A stretch of DNA of 64,000 nt from Paenibacillus assamensis DSM 18201 (GTDB taxonomy: Bacteria > Bacillota > Bacilli > Paenibacillales > Paenibacillaceae). A program made the position numbers and the translations under genes. The DNA lies in the NCBI RefSeq assembly GCF_000422445.1, contig NZ_AULU01000006.1, positions 248,001 through 312,000 of the forward strand, given 5' to 3'. Shown here in pieces: positions 36,937 to 49,041 of the stretch (within the stretch, counting starts at the first letter, position 1; every line of letters begins with the position of its first letter). Below the pieces are notes generated by a model, which worked only from the letters and a program-made list of their open reading frames with translations, was not told the origin of the DNA and did not search any database.

Positions 36937-38526
36937 CTAAAATTCGGATTGTGACCAAGGGATGAGTATAGGTTCTTCATCCAAGATAGAGTCGTACTGT
37001 TCTTTCCAACCATATTGTGCACCTGGATCTAATTGCATGTAGCGATTGTATTTTTCAAGACGGTGCTCGTATTTTGCCCAGCCCAAATGTTTCAATCGAA
37101 GTGGAGAAAGCTGATGACTAAGTTCCAGTACATTGAGTGGGAATCTACCGCAATGTTGTGGTGTTTCTTTCCAGACAGGTTGGAAATCTTCACGATAGCG
37201 AATTAAAAATGGACGGTAATACAGGTGGGCGTGCCAATATTGATCTTCACGGTAATGTGTCTCATTCCATAGATCGAACAGACGGAAACAATAGCAGTCG
37301 ATAGAATTGGCTTTGAGCATATCGTCAATATGGTCGGCAAAACGGGATTCAAATTGCTCATCGGCATCCAAATTTAAAATCCAATTAGGGTTTGTCTGCA
37401 CCGTTTCTGTCCATTGCTGCTGCCGCAGCTGAATCTCATTGCTGAATCTGGAACGTTCGTTTCGAATGAGGCGAAGTGGTACGTTTCCTAACAGCTCTTT
37501 GCATATGTCTGAAGAGTTATCGGTACTGCCATCATCGATAATGACAGCTTCATCAATGTAATCACGATGCATACTTAGCGTTTGACGGAGATAACGATGG
37601 GCCTCATTTCGGACAACCATAGTCAACGTAAGTTTAGGACGCTCACGGACAGTAACTGGAGTCTGACTGCCGTTTTCTATAGGAGGAGTGTTTTCGTAAT
37701 CTGTAAGGGTTGTTTTTTCTAGAGATTTACTTTGGAGGTACTGCTCAAGATCGGATTCCCGATATAGGTGAAGGGCAGGATAATGCGTGTCGACGTGTAG
37801 AGGAATACCTAATGCTGCGGCACGGATACAAAAATGACGATCTTCACCCCAGTACGATATATTTGAGATCCGTGTATAGGATACTCCGGCTAATAGGGCA
37901 TCCCGACGAATTAATGTGCACGCTCCAAGTCCGCCTACTTCGTATAATCCGGGTACTTTCATTTTGTTCAAAAATTGTGTGAATCGATGTATTTGCTCTT
38001 TTTCAGATACATGCAGCTCATCAGGGCAATGTTCCCATTGAGTGTATTCGTCATAAAGCCATACTTGAGGTTGCTCCAAAGCCTCGGGTATCCATTTCGT
38101 CCAAAAAATTTCCGAGACGATCGGTTTATCGGCTTTGACTAGCTGTTCTATCGTATTTGGGTGTAGAACTAAGTCGGAATCAACAAGGAACACATAATCA
38201 AATTTATTATCAATTGCGTGTTGCATGATGCTGTTTTTGAAAGAGGCTACTTTCCAGACTAAGTTGGCATGCCAATAGTGAGTTGTATCATTACACTCAT
38301 AATGTTGCTGCTCATCTGAACGAATGATCCGAGTACAATCCATTTTGTTCTGGAATTCGCTAAGCAGTTCGCGGGATTTTGGATCCATATTATCATCAAT
38401 GAAATAGTAATGAAATTCAATTTGCTGATGATGCAGTTGAAGCAATGATTGGAGGAATTCTGTTAGTATTTGCGGTTTTTGGTGTATGGGGCTGCCTATT
38501 AATATGCGGGAGTTGTGTTTGTTCAT
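36937..38526 (-). CDS. Two-domain glycosyltransferase
   Basis: About 529 residues made of two GT-A domains. The first (to about 270) has FLVDSDLVLH (DSD) and GGLGACTLIRRDALL; the second starts near 300 (LTLTMVVRNEAHRYL) and has IIDDGSTDNS and LNLDADEQF (DAD). The two domains could add two sugars in sequence. The ATG at 38526 is preferred over the GTG nine nt upstream, which overlaps the AAGGTG site. It is transcribed divergently from the collagen-like protein gene. Confidence 0.85.
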   Translation of the reverse strand: MNKHNSRILIGSPIHQKPQILTEFLQSLLQLHHQQIEFHYYFIDDNMDPKSRELLSEFQNKMDCTRIIRSDEQQHYECNDTTHYWHANLVWKVASFKNSIMQHAIDNKFDYVFLVDSDLVLHPNTIEQLVKADKPIVSEIFWTKWIPEALEQPQVWLYDEYTQWEHCPDELHVSEKEQIHRFTQFLNKMKVPGLYEVGGLGACTLIRRDALLAGVSYTRISNISYWGEDRHFCIRAAALGIPLHVDTHYPALHLYRESDLEQYLQSKSLEKTTLTDYENTPPIENGSQTPVTVRERPKLTLTMVVRNEAHRYLRQTLSMHRDYIDEAVIIDDGSTDNSSDICKELLGNVPLRLIRNERSRFSNEIQLRQQQWTETVQTNPNWILNLDADEQFESRFADHIDDMLKANSIDCYCFRLFDLWNETHYREDQYWHAHLYYRPFLIRYREDFQPVWKETPQHCGRFPLNVLELSHQLSPLRLKHLGWAKYEHRLEKYNRYMQLDPGAQYGWKEQYDSILDEEPILIPWSQSEF

Positions 38527-38725
38527 CACATTCACCTTGTTCGTTATTATTTAGGAGACGAATAATTAATGTCATAAAATATATCGCATAAGAGAGGTAA
38601 CAGAGCTATTTTTGTGTAATCAGATGCCTATGCAGCATCTTATGAAGATGAGGTTGCAAAAGATACTGATTTATACATTCTCCCATTCCTATAATCCATA
38701 TTAGGTATAACTACATATGGTGTAG

Positions 38726-41290
<2,565 letters not shown>

Positions 41291-41360
41291 GATGTAAGAT
41301 GGATTGAGTACATTTTTGACATGTGATAAAATAATGGCTATTGATAAAGTTAGGTCGAGT

Positions 41361-41389
41361 AGGTCGAGGTGAGGATCTCGACCTTTTTT
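41361..41389 (+). terminator. Terminator of the collagen-like gene
   Basis: AGGTCGAG and CTCGACCT pair perfectly around an 8-nt loop with a T run. Confidence 0.88.
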
Positions 41390-41414
41390 ACTTCTTGAGA
41401 AGGGGTTGCACCGT

Positions 41415-43598
41415 TTGCAGCTAATTATTGCGGAAAAGCCAGATCAAGGGGCGAAGCTAGCGGCTCCGTTCAAGCATAAGAAACAGCAAGGCTATATTGA
41501 AATTGCTCCGTGTTCCCAATTCCCAGAGGGTGCTTATGTAGGATGGGCGGTAGGACATATTTGTGAATTGGTTCCACCAGAGGCGTATGATCCAATTTAT
41601 AAACGATGGAATTTAGGCACTTTACCAATTTTACCGCCGAAATTTCAACATAAAGTCACTCCATCTAAAGCCAAACAATTTCAATTATTAAAAGGCTTGC
41701 TTCAGCGTCCAAATGTCAAAGAAATTATTATTGCAAGCGATGCTGGGCGAGAAGGGGAGTACATCGTACGAATTATTATTCAGTTGAGCGGTGTAAAGAA
41801 ACCAATGAAACGTTTATGGATTTCTTCCCTTACACCGAAATCTGTGGTTCAAGGCTTCTCCAACTTAATGGAAGAAGAACAGACAAGGAATTTATATTAC
41901 GAAGCAGTAAGCCGCTCTTGTGCAGATTGGCTTGTAGGTATGAATGGCTCTAGGGTCTATTCCTTGTTGTTCCAACGGCGAGGTGTACGAGAAGTGTTTT
42001 CAACAGGTCGCGTACAAAGCCCGACTTTGGCATTAATCGTAGCTAGAGAGAAGGAGATTCAGAACTTCAAATCTGAACCTTTCTGGGAATTAAAAGCCCA
42101 GTTTGACATGGATGGACTGAACTACGAAGGCACTTGGTTTAAAGGAGAGCAATCGCGCTTTTCTTCTGCTGATGAAGCAGAACAAGCTCGCGTGCGCTGT
42201 GAGAACAAATCTGCAACGATTACAAGTATTCAAACCGAGCGCAAAGAATTTCAGCCACCGCAGTTGTTCAACCTGTCTGCTTTGCAGGCTGCTGCGAACC
42301 AAATTTACAAATACTCACCACAGCAAACGTTGAACATTTTGCAACAGCTTTATTTGGAAGGGTACATATCTTATCCTAGGTCTGACTCGGCTTATGTAAC
42401 AGAAGAAGAGGCGAAGCAATTCCCAGATATTTTACAGAAGCTGTCCCGTTTTGATTCACTTGCATCCTATTATCCACTGCCCAATGAATCAATAATTGGC
42501 AACAAGCGATTTGTTAATGCTTCTAAAGTGAGTGATCACTATGCGATTGTACCAACTGAGCAAGTTCCCAATTTAATGCGTTTGAAAGAAGAGCAAAGAC
42601 GTCTTTATGAACTGATTGCCAAGCGATTAATTGCAGCGCACTATGAAAAAGCGATTATTAATTATACAAAATTAACGACAACAGTCGATGACGAAGACAC
42701 ATTCGTAACTAAAGGCAAGCAGATTATGCAAGAGGGCTGGCGTAAAGTGCTGTACCGACAGGAAGATGATGACGAGGAGACGATGATTCCTCCACAGTTA
42801 GCGGAAGGGGCAATAGGTCAGGTTGCAAGCCTTCAAGTAAAGGAAGGCAAAACACAGCCTCCTAAGCGATATACAGAAGGACAATTAATCACATTAATGA
42901 AAACAGCAGGCAAGCACCTAGACAATTCTGAGCTGGAGAAAGTATTAGAACGGACAGAAGGACTGGGTACTGAAGCTACAAGAGCTGGTATTATTTCGGT
43001 GCTGAAAGACCGGAAGTATATCGAGGTAAAGAAAAACATGGTTTATGCCATGCCCAAAGGAATCATGCTTATTGATGCGCTAGGTGAAAGTGTATTAGCG
43101 TCAGCGGAGATGACAGCAAAATGGGAGCAGCGTCTGCATGAGATTGGCCAAGGACAAGCCTCACCGCAATCGTTTATGGAACAGGCCAAAAAATTAACCC
43201 ATAAGCTGATACAAGATGCTATCGATAATGAGAAGAGTTGGTCATTTGACATCCAACCACTTGATCAGGAAGAGCAGAATTCTCCTAGTCATGGAAAGGG
43301 CAATGCTCACTCTGATGAATTAGGTCCATGTCCGATATGCACAAAGCCTGTTGTAGATAAGAAAGTGATGTATGGTTGTACAGGATATCCAAATTGTCGA
43401 TTCACGGTATCAAAAAAGATTCTTGGTAAGGCAATATCTTCTGCGACGGTGAAGCGACTGCTGGCTAAGGGAGAAACTTCGATGCTGAAGGGCTTCAAAA
43501 AAGGCGATAAAGTATTCGAAGCAGCTTTAGTATGGAACGCTACAGATTCAAAAATTGCGTTTCAATTCAAAGCTTCCGATAAAGACAAGCCTAAGTGA
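41415..43598 (+). CDS. topB: DNA topoisomerase III (type IA)
   Basis: 727 residues. N-terminal TOPRIM: LIIAEKPDQG and ASDAGREGEYI; catalytic Tyr in GYISYPRSDSAYV; C-terminal zinc ribbon with CPIC and CTGYPNC. It decatenates DNA by single-strand passage. The TTG at 41415 is preferred: GAAGGGG ends 9 nt before it, and the family starts close to LxLAEKP. A TTG at 41406 touches the ribosome site. TopB also occurs on integrative elements, but nothing else here suggests one. Confidence 0.93.
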   Translation: MQLIIAEKPDQGAKLAAPFKHKKQQGYIEIAPCSQFPEGAYVGWAVGHICELVPPEAYDPIYKRWNLGTLPILPPKFQHKVTPSKAKQFQLLKGLLQRPNVKEIIIASDAGREGEYIVRIIIQLSGVKKPMKRLWISSLTPKSVVQGFSNLMEEEQTRNLYYEAVSRSCADWLVGMNGSRVYSLLFQRRGVREVFSTGRVQSPTLALIVAREKEIQNFKSEPFWELKAQFDMDGLNYEGTWFKGEQSRFSSADEAEQARVRCENKSATITSIQTERKEFQPPQLFNLSALQAAANQIYKYSPQQTLNILQQLYLEGYISYPRSDSAYVTEEEAKQFPDILQKLSRFDSLASYYPLPNESIIGNKRFVNASKVSDHYAIVPTEQVPNLMRLKEEQRRLYELIAKRLIAAHYEKAIINYTKLTTTVDDEDTFVTKGKQIMQEGWRKVLYRQEDDDEETMIPPQLAEGAIGQVASLQVKEGKTQPPKRYTEGQLITLMKTAGKHLDNSELEKVLERTEGLGTEATRAGIISVLKDRKYIEVKKNMVYAMPKGIMLIDALGESVLASAEMTAKWEQRLHEIGQGQASPQSFMEQAKKLTHKLIQDAIDNEKSWSFDIQPLDQEEQNSPSHGKGNAHSDELGPCPICTKPVVDKKVMYGCTGYPNCRFTVSKKILGKAISSATVKRLLAKGETSMLKGFKKGDKVFEAALVWNATDSKIAFQFKASDKDKPK

Positions 43599-43642
43599 TA
43601 ACAGTAAATCTATACATGTTGACTAACACAATATAATGTAAG

Positions 43643-43684
43643 CACTCCAAACTCTGTTGTATGTAGGTTTGGAGTGTTTTTTTT
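43643..43684 (+). terminator. Terminator after topB
   Basis: CACTCCAAAC and GTTTGGAGTG pair perfectly around a 14-nt loop with eight T after the stem. Confidence 0.92.
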
Positions 43685-43826
43685 ATAATCGAGCATCAAA
43701 AATACCCCTTCGATGGAAAAGGAAACTACCTAAAATCCTTTACAAACATCGAAAGGGCTTCTGATGAAGCACCTTACTATATGAACAGGTACTTATTGTG
43801 ATTACAATAGATAGATGCTTAACCTA

Positions 43827-44576
43827 TTAGACACGAACGTCTCGATCTGTGCACCATTGTTGAATCACATCGGGTACGGATGTTAGTCGATCAATCGTAT
43901 AAAATGCACCCTTAGGCTCCACGGTTACGTCTACAAGGTTGTAGGCCCATTCATTGTTCTGCTTTAAATAGACAGAATTGATCCCGTTCGTTAGGGCGGG
44001 GATTACGTCGGTGCGCAAAGAATTGCCTATCATCCAAGTTTGCAGCGGATCCGTCTCCAGTTGATGAAGAATTGAGGATAGGGCCTCCGTTGTCTTATGC
44101 TGCCGTATAAAAATACGGTCATCGAAGTAAACAGACAGTTTCATTTGTTCAATCTTACGTTGTTGAATGACTGTCTCGCCACCGGTGTATAGGAAAAGAT
44201 CATGACCTTCATCACGTAATCGATTTAATGTTTCCAGCATGCCCGGGTACGGTTCAACTTCCATCTCGTACACACTTAGCCCGAGCTTCCACAATATATA
44301 GACGCGACCAGTTTGTTCACACAAAAATTCATAGCATTTTACTAAAGACTGTGGAAAATGTGTGCTGACAAATCCATTCGCACTTACACCCTCTAAGTCG
44401 AAGCGTGATTGAATAGATAAAATGTCCTGCTGTTCAACACGATAGGCATCAAACCAGCGAGTCATTAATTTCAAATATTCATGAATAACGATATCAAAGT
44501 ATTTATTACAGTGGATAAGCGTATCATCCAGATCGAACAACAACGTTTGCTGGACTGGCTGTGTAGATTGGCTCAT
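43827..44576 (-). CDS. HAD-superfamily hydrolase
   Basis: 249 residues. Motif I LLFDLDDTLIHC near the start, YTGGE as motif II, IRQHKTTEAL around the Lys, and IGNSLRTDV as motif IV. The cap is a C1 type insert. It is a phosphatase of unknown substrate. It precedes (in transcription sense follows) the ArsR-type gene at 45589 on the same strand, 101 nt away. Confidence 0.85.
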   Translation of the reverse strand: MSQSTQPVQQTLLFDLDDTLIHCNKYFDIVIHEYLKLMTRWFDAYRVEQQDILSIQSRFDLEGVSANGFVSTHFPQSLVKCYEFLCEQTGRVYILWKLGLSVYEMEVEPYPGMLETLNRLRDEGHDLFLYTGGETVIQQRKIEQMKLSVYFDDRIFIRQHKTTEALSSILHQLETDPLQTWMIGNSLRTDVIPALTNGINSVYLKQNNEWAYNLVDVTVEPKGAFYTIDRLTSVPDVIQQWCTDRDVRV

Positions 44577-44677
44577 CGCGATTCACCTCCATGGTGCTTG
44601 ACGGTCATCTGGAAATTAATCGCTCAATGTTGACTTACTCGTATACATTCGAACATTATTTCTTGCATGACGATCGA

Positions 44678-45589
44678 TCAAGACTGTACATAATTTTCTA
44701 AAAATGCGGAAAGATCGGCAATTCCTTCTTGGCGTAGGGAAATTCGTTCTACCTTACCATTCCAAAACGTACGAATATAGCCCGCAGCACGTAAAATAAC
44801 GAGATGCTGCTGAACAGTGCTTTCTTCGAGCTGAACAAAGGAAACAAGTTCTGAAAAAGTGACAGATTCATGCGAGAGATACCGCAGCATTTTCAAGCGA
44901 ACATCGCTAGATAATGCGTGAATCATCCGCTTAAGCGCTTTAGGTGGAACATCGTCGTCGTCTTCTGATTCTGTAGCGTATAACACTAGTGTTGTATTTG
45001 TAAACGTACAAGTGTTGATGATGGGCCGGTAATGCCACATAGGAGCCAGTACGACTTCACGCATGTGATCGTTATGCTCAAAGACGGCTCCATTAGTTGC
45101 AAGCTCGATTAAATCTACAGGAGACATCTTATGCAACAGGCGTGTTTTCTCTGCGGCATCTTGAATGAGAATAGGCTCCCAATTAGGCACAGACCAACGA
45201 AAATAGTGCTCGTACCATTCATGAAGTAACGGGATGTAGTCTTGTCTTAATCTGACCACATGCTCATTATCGTATGGCAGTCCGCTGTCAGAAAATAGGC
45301 TCAACCAAGCATTGTCGCTCATCTCTTGGAATTGAGTCAAAAACAATGAAACATGGTGGGCATGATTTAACTCGAGCGATGCGGCGAATAACATATCGAA
45401 CTCATTAATGCAATAGTTCTGAAGCTGAGAAGTACGAATAAGGAATGAGTCAGGAGCCTGCTGTTCAACATCTCGCACCCATTCTAAGCCATCATCTACA
45501 TTATGTATCCATTTGCGCTGCACGAATAGCATGAAACTGCCGATAAACTCGTAAACGGCTGAACATTCGACTCGAATGTGAAGGGCCAT
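44678..45589 (-). CDS. ArsR-family transcriptional regulator with long N-terminal domain
   Basis: 303 residues. The winged helix is C-terminal (ALSSDVRLKMLRYLS to GKVERISLR), preceded by a 210-residue domain of the DUF5937 type. No cysteine metal cluster of the ArsR/SmtB kind is visible, so a non-metal effector is likely. It is divergent from the MFS gene at 45822; the palindrome at 45747-45767 between them is a good candidate operator. Confidence 0.85.
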   Translation of the reverse strand: MALHIRVECSAVYEFIGSFMLFVQRKWIHNVDDGLEWVRDVEQQAPDSFLIRTSQLQNYCINEFDMLFAASLELNHAHHVSLFLTQFQEMSDNAWLSLFSDSGLPYDNEHVVRLRQDYIPLLHEWYEHYFRWSVPNWEPILIQDAAEKTRLLHKMSPVDLIELATNGAVFEHNDHMREVVLAPMWHYRPIINTCTFTNTTLVLYATESEDDDDVPPKALKRMIHALSSDVRLKMLRYLSHESVTFSELVSFVQLEESTVQQHLVILRAAGYIRTFWNGKVERISLRQEGIADLSAFLENYVQS

Positions 45590-45746
45590 TACACGGTCCT
45601 CCTTAATGATGAGTGTCCAACGCTGTCAACATGGATATGGTTGAACAATCTCTTATAGAATTGCATTGGGCATTATTCCTTATTCATTATGAATTGTGTT
45701 TACAGCAGTTGTCCACTATAATATTGAAATGTTGACACAAACAACG

Positions 45747-45767
45747 TGAATTCGTTAAACGAATTCA
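45747..45767. promoter_or_regulatory. Perfect 21-nt palindrome in a divergent promoter region
   Basis: TGAATTCGTT and AACGAATTCA with one central A. TTGACA at 45732-45737 lies just upstream, so the palindrome would cover the -10 region of the MFS promoter. It is followed by a T run, but the 1-nt centre and lack of an upstream + transcript make a terminator unlikely. Confidence 0.55.
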
Positions 45768-45821
45768 TGTTTTTTTGTGCGTAAAACTTATATAAAAAAC
45801 TACATAATGTGGAGGGAGAAT

Positions 45822-47006
45822 ATGCTTACAGCACGACGTACAACAACGTCTCCTACATGGCAATTTGTTATTTTGATTGCGGTTGTTATGATAACGGGTC
45901 TTAGCCAAGGCTTGTTATTGCCGTTGCTTACTATCTTCTTGGAGCGCATGGGTGTGCCGTCTGATATAAACGGACTAAATGCTACAGCGCTATATGTTGG
46001 CGTATTTGGTATGATGTTCTTCGTTGAGCGAATTTTGATTAAAGTGGGATTTAAGCGTATGCTGCTAGGTGGCATGATCGCGGTAACGATAGCAATGCTG
46101 CTGTTCCCACTTATTCCAAGCATTGGATTTTGGATCGTTCTTCGTTTAATTGTAGGAATGGGTGACAGTGCTTTGCACTATGCTACTCAATTATGGGCAG
46201 TATCGATTAGCCCGGCAAATCGTCGTGGACGAAATATTTCTTTATACGGTATGGCGTATGGGGTAGGATTCAGTCTAGGACCATTAGGAATTAATTTATT
46301 GAAAATAAACGATGCAGCACCTTTTATAGTAACGGCAATACTGTTTATCATTATATTAGCTATTGCTTGGTGGATGCTGCCTGATCGCAAGGCGGATGCA
46401 TCAACTGGTATGGAACAGCCGCCACAGCGCTATCGCCGTTCTTATCAATGGGCTTGGTTTGCCTTAATGCCAGCAATGTTGTTTGGATATATGGAAGCTT
46501 CTATGAACAGTGGTTTCCCTGTCTATGCGTTGCGTCTAGGCATGGGTGAAGCATCAATATCTTACTTGCTTCCATTCTTCGGTCTAGGCGGTCTTATTTT
46601 GCAATTGCCGCTTGGCATGCTAAGTGATCGTTGGAACCGTAAAGCTGTTTTGATGATTTGCGGAATTATAGGCGGTCTCGTATTTGTATTCATTCCAATG
46701 GTAGGCGACAATACATGGATGCTGCTTATTCTGTTTATGCTTGCTGGTGGCTTTGTGGGCTCCTTCTTCTCACTAGGACTTGCATATGCAGCAGACATAC
46801 TGCCAAAGGCATATTTGCCTTCAGCAAACATGCTCGCATCCTTGCATTTTAGTATCGGCAGCTTGTTAGGTCCATACCTAGCAGGAATGGGCATCAAGTA
46901 CATTTCGATAGGAAGTATATTCTATATACTTGCTTGTTTCTTTATTGTCTTCTCTGTACTTGGCTTCAAGTTCCGAGGAACGATACGTTCAGCAACGGAT
47001 TCGTAA
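45822..47006 (+). CDS. MFS transporter
   Basis: About 394 residues with twelve hydrophobic helices. LSDRWNRKAV between helices 8 and 9 matches the MFS loop motif; the first loop is altered (FVERILIKVGFKRM). The ATG at 45822 has GGAGGGAG upstream. Regulated presumably by the divergent ArsR-type protein. It may be a drug or metabolite exporter; substrate unknown. Confidence 0.87.
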   Translation: MLTARRTTTSPTWQFVILIAVVMITGLSQGLLLPLLTIFLERMGVPSDINGLNATALYVGVFGMMFFVERILIKVGFKRMLLGGMIAVTIAMLLFPLIPSIGFWIVLRLIVGMGDSALHYATQLWAVSISPANRRGRNISLYGMAYGVGFSLGPLGINLLKINDAAPFIVTAILFIIILAIAWWMLPDRKADASTGMEQPPQRYRRSYQWAWFALMPAMLFGYMEASMNSGFPVYALRLGMGEASISYLLPFFGLGGLILQLPLGMLSDRWNRKAVLMICGIIGGLVFVFIPMVGDNTWMLLILFMLAGGFVGSFFSLGLAYAADILPKAYLPSANMLASLHFSIGSLLGPYLAGMGIKYISIGSIFYILACFFIVFSVLGFKFRGTIRSATDS

Positions 47007-47063
47007 TCGGGCTGTAAATGTAATATCCTAATAAATAGGGAAATGAAGTGCTCTAGCGCTTTT

Positions 47064-47124
47064 AAGGTTGTCTTTATTCCATGCAGGTGAAAGATTTGCT
47101 TGCGCGAATGGGACAACCTTTTTT
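47064..47124 (+). terminator. Terminator between MFS and ABC ATPase genes
   Basis: AAGGTTGTC and GACAACCTT form a 9-bp stem with a long internal part of about 39 nt and a T run after. The long loop probably folds further. Confidence 0.7.
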
Positions 47125-47168
47125 AGACTATAGATATAGTTTGGTTCGTGGAGAGGAGAGCATATCAC

Positions 47169-47903
47169 ATGCTAAAAATAGAAAATTTAAGCAAAGTATA
47201 TCCGCCTTCTGAGACAGCTCTACAGCAAATCGATATAGAAATCGAAAAGGGACAATTTGTTGGCGTTGTAGGTTCGAGTGGTAGCGGTAAATCAACGCTG
47301 TTAAAATGCCTTGCGATGCAGCAAACATGGACAAGTGGTACATACCGCATCGGTGATCATAATATTACCGTGCAAGGATGGTCAGGAAGACGAAAAATAC
47401 GTCGTGAATGTGCGTACTTGGAACAAACACCTGTGTTGAATGTGAATCGAAAAGCACTGAAGAATGTATTGATCGGCCGATCCCAACAGACTCCTTTATG
47501 GCGTATGATGACAGGAATGGTGCGGAATGACGACTATATGGGAGCGATGGACACGCTGGAACGTCTAGGGCTATTGGACAAGGCTCATATGCTGACATCA
47601 GAATTAAGTGGTGGAGAGCGTCAGCGGATTGCGATCGCCCGCGCATTAGTCCACGGTGCTCAGGTGCTGTTAGTAGATGAGCCAGTACTTGGGTTAGATC
47701 CTAAATCAGCAGAAAGTGTCATGAACACACTTCGTGAACTGGCTTTGAAAGAACAAGTGACGGTAGTTGCAGTCCTGCACCAGGTAGAACTCGCTGAAAA
47801 ATATGCAACTCGTGTAATCGGGCTTGCCAATGGTCGTATAGAAGTAGATGTGATGGGACGCAGACTACTTCAGACAGAAAAGCAGCGGCTATCCATAACT
47901 TAA
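47169..47903 (+). CDS. ABC transporter ATP-binding protein, PhnC-like
   Basis: 244 residues: Walker A GSSGSGKST, Q-loop YLEQTP, signature ELSGGERQR, Walker B VLLVDEP, switch His in VLHQVELA. The insert with GRSQQTPLWRMM resembles phosphonate-type (PhnC) ATPases. No binding protein or permease is next to it, so its partner is not known. The ATG at 47169 is preferred; GGAGAGGAG lies upstream. Confidence 0.84.
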   Translation: MLKIENLSKVYPPSETALQQIDIEIEKGQFVGVVGSSGSGKSTLLKCLAMQQTWTSGTYRIGDHNITVQGWSGRRKIRRECAYLEQTPVLNVNRKALKNVLIGRSQQTPLWRMMTGMVRNDDYMGAMDTLERLGLLDKAHMLTSELSGGERQRIAIARALVHGAQVLLVDEPVLGLDPKSAESVMNTLRELALKEQVTVVAVLHQVELAEKYATRVIGLANGRIEVDVMGRRLLQTEKQRLSIT

Positions 47904-48046
47904 TTGAAGTCTTTCATTTTATTATGGTGTTCTATATATAGGGATTTGATATCAAATATTAATATAGGCTAAAGTCACGCTTAATTGCCTCTTGTCATAG
48001 GATGAGTGTAATGTTCACCATCACCAATATGTTAAGGGGAATAGCG

Positions 48047-48658
48047 ATGACCTTATATCCTTTACCAGTTAACATTCGTTCGTATGTCATTCACAAGCCT
48101 CGCCTGAAAGTCCTTTTTCCGCAAGTGGATGATAAGAAGTATACGCATGCTGCCGCGCAAATCAATCATCTGATATATCGTAATGTTCTAGATTTGATTC
48201 GTCTAACGGGGTATGAAGAAAATGATACTACCGAGGTTCAAGGCTCGTATGAAATCAAGTTAAATGAACGTGAATTGCTTAGTCTTACACTTACGGTTTA
48301 TGGATACACAAAAGGTGCAGCACATGGTATGACCTATCAGCGTGGATTAACCTTCGATGTGAGAAGCGGTCATCTTTATACGTTGGCGGAATTATTTCGT
48401 CCAGGTGCTCCTTATGTGGCATTTTTAAGTAAAGATGTCGCAAGACAGATTCAGGAGAGAGAAATCCCGACGTTAGAACCTTTTACATCAATTGCACCGG
48501 ACCAGCCTTTTTACTTAACCGATAAATCTCTTGTACTCTTCTATGATTTATATCAACTAGCCGCATATGTTTATGGATTTGTGTATTTTCCTATATCCAT
48601 TTATGCTTTGCAGCCGCTAATGGATGAACAGAGCCCTCTTAATAAATTGTACTACTAG
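48047..48658 (+). CDS. DUF3298/PdaC-like domain protein
   Basis: 203 residues. NERELLSLTLTVYGYTKGAAHGM and LTFDVRSGHLYTLAELF are typical of the DUF4163-DUF3298 pair seen in RsiV and PdaC-like proteins, some of which bind lysozyme or peptidoglycan. No signal peptide is visible with the ATG at 48047, which follows AAGGGGAA; a longer reading from 48002 is hydrophobic but has no ribosome site. Function unknown. Confidence 0.78.
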   Translation: MTLYPLPVNIRSYVIHKPRLKVLFPQVDDKKYTHAAAQINHLIYRNVLDLIRLTGYEENDTTEVQGSYEIKLNERELLSLTLTVYGYTKGAAHGMTYQRGLTFDVRSGHLYTLAELFRPGAPYVAFLSKDVARQIQEREIPTLEPFTSIAPDQPFYLTDKSLVLFYDLYQLAAYVYGFVYFPISIYALQPLMDEQSPLNKLYY

Positions 48659-48718
48659 TGAAAGAGGCTGAGGATAGGAAGAGTATTGATTGCTATGTCC
48701 ACAAAATGTAAGATTACG

Positions 48719-48773
48719 GCATCTTTAGACAAATTGTAATGGGTTTGTCACCTAAGGATGCCTCTTTTTTTTT
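48719..48773 (+). terminator. Terminator after the DUF3298-like gene
   Basis: GGCATC, CTTTAG-like and GACAAA segments pair with TTTGTC, CTAAGGATGCC in a nested stem, then C and nine T. Confidence 0.87.
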
Positions 48774-49041
48774 ATAATGAGAAGATGGAGATTGATAGAT
48801 TTGTAAGTAAGGTAGCAAGTAGGAGCGAAGCAGGACTCGGTGGAGCAATTGTTTGTATTGATTTCCTATTTGCTCGAAAAAGAGTATGATTTAGATATCA
48901 CGACAGTAGTCTTGGAGCTGTATTAACAGTAGCAACATAGCTCTGCTTTCAGACATTAAGATGGATAGGTATGATGGCATGATAAGACATGAAGATTGGA
49001 ATAATGAACACAACTTATGTAGGGAACGAAAGAATTGAGGG
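48774..49041. other. Intergenic before the FG-GAP lipoprotein
   Basis: No recognised gene. A 28-codon frame beginning with a GTG near 48840 and ending TAA near 48926 (VEQLFVLISYLLEK... VVLELY) has amphipathic, protein-like composition but no good ribosome site; it is not called. Confidence 0.4.

Noticed and set aside
41415-43598. topB as the mark of an integrative element
   Set aside because: No integrase, relaxase, attachment repeat or other element gene is nearby.
45747-45777. The palindrome plus T run as a terminator
   Set aside because: There is no upstream plus-strand gene to end, and the 1-nt centre favours an operator.
48840-48926. A 28-codon small gene with a GTG start
   Set aside because: No well-spaced ribosome site and no known homologue; too short to call from composition alone.
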